Source of the DNA: JAVBQJ01 sp045532655
GTDB taxonomy: Bacteria > Verrucomicrobiota > Lentisphaeria > Victivallales > Victivallaceae
Assembly (NCBI GenBank): GCA_045532655.1
Contig: JAZSGI010000056.1
Coordinates: 1-36,084 of the forward strand
DNA: 36,084 bases
Reading direction: 5' to 3'
A program made the position numbers and the translations under genes. This document shows, one piece after another, positions 32,914 through 36,084 of this stretch. Position 1 is the first letter of the stretch. Every line of letters begins with the position of its first letter. The notes beneath the pieces were generated by a model, which was not told the origin of the DNA, did no database searches, and worked only from the letters and a program-made list of their open reading frames with translations.

Positions 32914-35214
32914 TCAGTATATTACATTTTGCAGTGTTACCGCTGGCGCGTCCATGAATTCAGGTGCGCCAACCATTTCTGAACCGTTGGGGAAATGTTC
33001 TGTCCAGCCCATATTGCGGATCATTGCAGTACGGGGAGGATACATGCAGTAGAGAGCAAACATTTTGCTGGATGTATGGAAGAAACAGCTCAAACCACCG
33101 TCCATATAGATCTCGGCACGGGGATCCCAGTTGTAAACAAGAGTATAACCCATCCATTCGCCGCCGATACGGTTGTCACGGAAAAAGAGTTTGCCGTGGT
33201 TGTCCACCCAGCGCAGATTGTCACCGTTGGGCCAGTTGTTTACCACAGGCAGGTGCAGAGGATAATGGTACTTCATAATAGACGGGACAGTGAGCATATT
33301 GATGATACGCATATTGCCGCCTGCACGGTTGATTATATTGGCTTCCTCATCCATCGCGCCGTGGCCGGATATCCAGATGTTATCTATTTCAGAGATGTCT
33401 GCATCGGTGTCCAGATTCTGTCGGCAGGTCATGAAAGTTGAATCAGCGACACGGATTCTGGCAGAGTTGCCTTTACCGGCAAGTACGGAGATCGCGGCAT
33501 GATTCATGGCATAGAATCCGCAGTTGACCCATTCAAACTCGCCATGGGGGGCGGCATTGAGCTCGAACCCGTAACCGCATTGACCGAAATTTTCCACATC
33601 GCCGGAAAAATTGAAGTTTTCAACACGGAAATATTTCACATTTTTGCCAATGAAAATGGGTCTTTCGGGGGTAGTCTGGAGTATCCATCCCCTGCCGGCG
33701 GCAGTAAGAGTGAGCTGCGGAGGCAGTTCAAGGGCCACGTTTACCTTGACCATGGAGGCTGGCATTTCCAGTTCCACCATACCGTCGGCCTCTGCGGCGG
33801 CGGCAAGGGCTTTCTGCATTGCAGCGGTATCGTCGGTGGCAAGGTCGGTATCAACGCCGAAATCAACAGCTTTCAGCTTGAGAACCGGCTCGGGGAAGGT
33901 GAATTCCGGAGCAGGAACATAAAATCCGTCAGGAATAACTGATTCCGATAAAGAACCTGCAAGAGCTTCCGGCAGTGTCTGATCGATATTGACATTTTCG
34001 CCCATGCTTACTGCAAATGGCCATTCGACCGCTGTTGCCCCATAGGCTTCAAGAGCAGCATCGACTATATACCGCCCTGCCATAAGAGATTCATAAGTGG
34101 GTTCAGTTTCCCAGATGACCGCAGCGGCTGTGCCGCCGGAGGTTTCTCTGACCCGGAAAAGTTCAAGACAGCTGGGCGTTGTGCCGTTTTCATCGATCCT
34201 GATAACAGCACCGTCCTCTGTTCCGGCACTGGTCACAAGACAGTTGGTCAGCACAAGGGAGCTGGGGGTTCTGCTTTTACCGTTAAATTTATGTTCCGCA
34301 ACGGTACGGGGTGCGCCCTCAAAAGCAGAATCACGGATCGCCATACTTATGGCATGAGTTTCCACCCAGGGTTCGGGGCCGGTCGTTCCGGCAACGGCAT
34401 GTACCCGGTTGAGATAGGCGTGGCCGTTGTAGGGGACACCGATGCGGAAGGCGGGGAAGCTGTCAGCAATAATCGTGCAGTCGTTGATGGCAGCACCATC
34501 GGCACCAACATCCAAGGCCTGAGCACAGTTGATAAATTCACTGCTGCGACAGACGAAGAGGGTGGAGTTGTTGAAGACCGGATAACCATCCCATGACTGG
34601 GCTGTTAAATTGGGTTTTGTTCCTTCATATTCAACCAGATAAGCCGGACGGGGACGGGTTCTGTAGTCAGTCCCGTCGGGATTGGCGTAACTGCGGCAGT
34701 CCACTGCAGCCCCCTTTGAACCCTCAAAGCGGCAATTATCAATGATAACCCGGGCAGATTCGTTGTTGCAGGTACAAATCAGTAATTGGCGGTTGCCGCC
34801 TTTGAAGGTAATACCGGAGATCCGGAAACGGAACTCCCAGTGGATATAGAAGATATCTTTATTGGCATCAGTCATTTCAATAACAGTGCCCTCTTCGCCG
34901 CAGATTATTGCAGTGGAGGGCAGTACAACGGTATCGGATAACTTGTAATGTCCGGCAGGGATAAAGATTTCATCAACCTGACTTATTTCCCCAACTCCGA
35001 TAATGGGGGACTGGTCATGGATGCCAACAGGAAAGTGACCGCAGGCGATGCGGCTGCCGGAATTTCTGACTTTTTCGCAGATTTTCCAGAAAGCCATGGT
35101 ATCATCGGTTATGCCGTCACCAACTGCCCCGAAGTCCTTTATGTTGAGAGTGGCAGTATATGCACAGACTGCGGTAAAGAACAGTAGGGTAATGAGTAAA
35201 AGAAATTTTTTCAT
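32914..35214 (-). CDS. Secreted tandem beta-helix (pectate-lyase-3-like) protein, copy 2
   Basis: This is a 766-residue paralogue of the protein at 29163-31466, collinear over its whole length and more than half identical by eye, with the C-terminal 100 residues most alike (NGDNLRWVDNHGKLFFRDNR is shared exactly). The signal peptide is MKKFLLLITLLFFTAVCA. The two units open with LNIKDFGAVGDGITDDTMAF and LKAVDFGVDTDLATDDTAAM. The start was set at the ATG ending at 35214, with AAGG 5 nt upstream; a GTG two codons earlier is less likely. Only 29 bp separate it from the divergent prepilin-like ATG, so its promoter must lie inside that gene. A terminator follows. Substrate unknown. Confidence 0.9.
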   Translation of the reverse strand: MKKFLLLITLLFFTAVCAYTATLNIKDFGAVGDGITDDTMAFWKICEKVRNSGSRIACGHFPVGIHDQSPIIGVGEISQVDEIFIPAGHYKLSDTVVLPSTAIICGEEGTVIEMTDANKDIFYIHWEFRFRISGITFKGGNRQLLICTCNNESARVIIDNCRFEGSKGAAVDCRSYANPDGTDYRTRPRPAYLVEYEGTKPNLTAQSWDGYPVFNNSTLFVCRSSEFINCAQALDVGADGAAINDCTIIADSFPAFRIGVPYNGHAYLNRVHAVAGTTGPEPWVETHAISMAIRDSAFEGAPRTVAEHKFNGKSRTPSSLVLTNCLVTSAGTEDGAVIRIDENGTTPSCLELFRVRETSGGTAAAVIWETEPTYESLMAGRYIVDAALEAYGATAVEWPFAVSMGENVNIDQTLPEALAGSLSESVIPDGFYVPAPEFTFPEPVLKLKAVDFGVDTDLATDDTAAMQKALAAAAEADGMVELEMPASMVKVNVALELPPQLTLTAAGRGWILQTTPERPIFIGKNVKYFRVENFNFSGDVENFGQCGYGFELNAAPHGEFEWVNCGFYAMNHAAISVLAGKGNSARIRVADSTFMTCRQNLDTDADISEIDNIWISGHGAMDEEANIINRAGGNMRIINMLTVPSIMKYHYPLHLPVVNNWPNGDNLRWVDNHGKLFFRDNRIGGEWMGYTLVYNWDPRAEIYMDGGLSCFFHTSSKMFALYCMYPPRTAMIRNMGWTEHFPNGSEMVGAPEFMDAPAVTLQNVIY

Positions 35215-35243
35215 AAACACCTTCTTATTTGTTGAAACGATAT

Positions 35244-35957
35244 ATGAAGCCTTTATTTGCGGATACTTTTATAGCAATGTCTGTAGTGATAGCTATCATA
35301 GCTATTCTCGCTTCCATGCTGCTGCCTGCGCTGAGCAAAGCAAGAGCCGCCGCACAGGCAATCAAATGCAAGGCAAACCTGAAACAGATCGGTCTCGGTT
35401 ATGCCCTGTATGCCCATGACAATGACGACATGATCATTCCGGTAAACTTTTATCACACCGGCAACGGAGCCTTGTATAAATGGTTTTCCATTTTGCCGAC
35501 CGTCAACTCTACTCCGATCACTTTCAGCGAATATATGGGCAAGGATTCCGGTTACAGGGCAGCACTTCAGTGTCCGGCTATTACAGAAACAGAGGCTTGT
35601 AACAAGACCGGTTATCTTGGCAGCTGCTATGTTTCTTACAATACTCTTCAGACAACTGTTCAGCGCAAATTCGGAACTCTCAGTGAACCGAGCTTCACTT
35701 TGGGTGTGATCGACGGAGCCAATATCAGATATGAAGAAGGTTTTGCCCGTACAAACACCATGGCAAATGAAGGTTATAAAGCCTCATTCTACCGTCATTC
35801 CGAGAAAAACAATATCCTTTATCTTGACGGTCATGTTGAGGACTTCAAGTTCAGCGATGCAGTTACAGCTTATGCAGATGCCAACCGCAAGTGTGGCAAG
35901 TTCCGTTGGAGTGATCCTGCAGACGTAAGCACACTCAGTGGCAATGCTTTTTGGTAA
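35244..35957 (+). CDS. Prepilin-like H-X9-DG protein with degenerate processing motif
   Basis: This 237-residue protein keeps the pseudopilin helix (VVIAIIAILASMLLPALSKA) and the exact H-X9-DG motif (HSEKNNILYLDG) of Lentisphaerota prepilin-like proteins. The segment before the helix reads DTFIAMSVV where the family, and the gene at 1-223, has FTLIELLVV: mature Phe1 is Asp and Glu5 is Ala. Aligned codons differ from the expected ones mostly by single bases (GCA for GAA, ATG for CTG), so the motif decayed by point mutation. No ribosome site precedes the ATG at 35244 or the in-frame TTG at 35229. The rest of the frame is intact, and a terminator follows. It may be an early pseudogene or a non-processed variant. 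Confidence 0.8.
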   Translation: MKPLFADTFIAMSVVIAIIAILASMLLPALSKARAAAQAIKCKANLKQIGLGYALYAHDNDDMIIPVNFYHTGNGALYKWFSILPTVNSTPITFSEYMGKDSGYRAALQCPAITETEACNKTGYLGSCYVSYNTLQTTVQRKFGTLSEPSFTLGVIDGANIRYEEGFARTNTMANEGYKASFYRHSEKNNILYLDGHVEDFKFSDAVTAYADANRKCGKFRWSDPADVSTLSGNAFW

Positions 35958-35972
35958 TAATCCAATTTCCTG

Positions 35973-36013
35973 AAAAATACCGCTGTACATTTGAACTGCG
36001 CAGCGGTATTTTT
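35973..36013 (+). terminator. Bidirectional-type intrinsic terminator after the prepilin-like gene
   Basis: AAAAATACCGCTG (35973-35985) and CAGCGGTATTTTT (36001-36013) form a perfect 13-bp stem with a T-run on either strand. It starts 16 bp after the stop. Confidence 0.9.
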
Positions 36014-36059
36014 GTATTTACATCACGGTATTACCAGTTGGAAGAACAATTTGTCTTAT

Positions 36060-36084
36060 GAGGTAATTTCAAAAGTCATTCAAA
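36060..36084. repeat. End of a second MITE-like copy, cut by the window edge
   Basis: These 25 nt (GAGGTAATTTCAAAA...) are the exact reverse complement of 32710-32734, the right end of the 197-bp element. The match runs to the last base of the window, so the copy probably continues. Confidence 0.75.

Noticed and set aside
32710..36084. Invertible DNA segment bounded by the 25-nt inverted repeats
   Set aside because: No recombinase gene is in the window and the left repeat is better explained as one end of a 197-bp element with its own target duplication.
1..36084. tRNA, rRNA, CRISPR arrays, prophage genes
   Set aside because: No cloverleaf, rRNA core, regularly spaced repeats or phage structural genes were recognised on reading; a covariance-model scan would be needed to exclude small RNAs.

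Overview
The window reads as a piece of chromosome from an anaerobic or gut-type member of the Lentisphaerota (Victivallis-like). This is an inference. It rests on two type IV prepilin-like genes (one still showing the H-X9-DG tail motif of that phylum), three AraC-type regulators, secreted beta-helix and SGNH proteins, a GH42 beta-galactosidase, L-fucose isomerase, and a DUF4080-type radical SAM protein. No rRNA, tRNA, CRISPR array or prophage was seen. Candidate promoters share TTGnnn / 16-18 nt / TATATT, TATAGT or TATTTT, so a housekeeping-type sigma factor seems to read most genes.

Positions 1-10,000 form a decaying, accessory-looking stretch. It begins with a partial prepilin gene and an AraC regulator. 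A PHP-domain gene follows, cut off beside an IS5-family transposase remnant, and then an AAA+/DUF4143 ATPase gene with a nonsense codon inside its Walker A motif. After a long gene-poor gap come an intact GH42 beta-galactosidase, the last ~90 codons of a clpC-like gene, an intact B12-binding-type radical SAM gene, and a frameshifted, tail-less DegT-family aminotransferase gene. Five broken genes in 8 kb point to repeated insertion and deletion.

Positions 10,100-16,550 are ordinary intact genes: an AraC regulator, a metallo-beta-lactamase-fold hydrolase paired with a nitroreductase, a C_GCAxxG_C_C redox-type protein, and a lolC-lolD-argH operon (lipoprotein release plus the last step of arginine synthesis).

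Positions 16,556-26,306 hold the most unusual system: four tightly packed genes for an ECF-type sigma factor, a membrane-anchored YfbK-like VWA protein whose VWA fold lacks a middle segment, a 1,995-residue membrane protein with two large extracytoplasmic halves, and an exported C39/papain-like cysteine peptidase. Overlapping ends and an ECF-like promoter just upstream suggest one self-regulated envelope operon.

Positions 26,230-36,084 concern sugar use and secreted proteins. An AraC regulator diverges from fucI, and a palindrome sits between the -35 and -10 of the fucI promoter. On the minus strand lie two paralogous tandem beta-helix proteins and an SGNH hydrolase. A 197-bp MITE-like element with inverted ends and a 4-bp target duplication sits in the SGNH gene's leader, and the end of a second copy is at the window edge. 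A prepilin-like gene that has lost its processing motif lies between the second beta-helix gene and that repeat.
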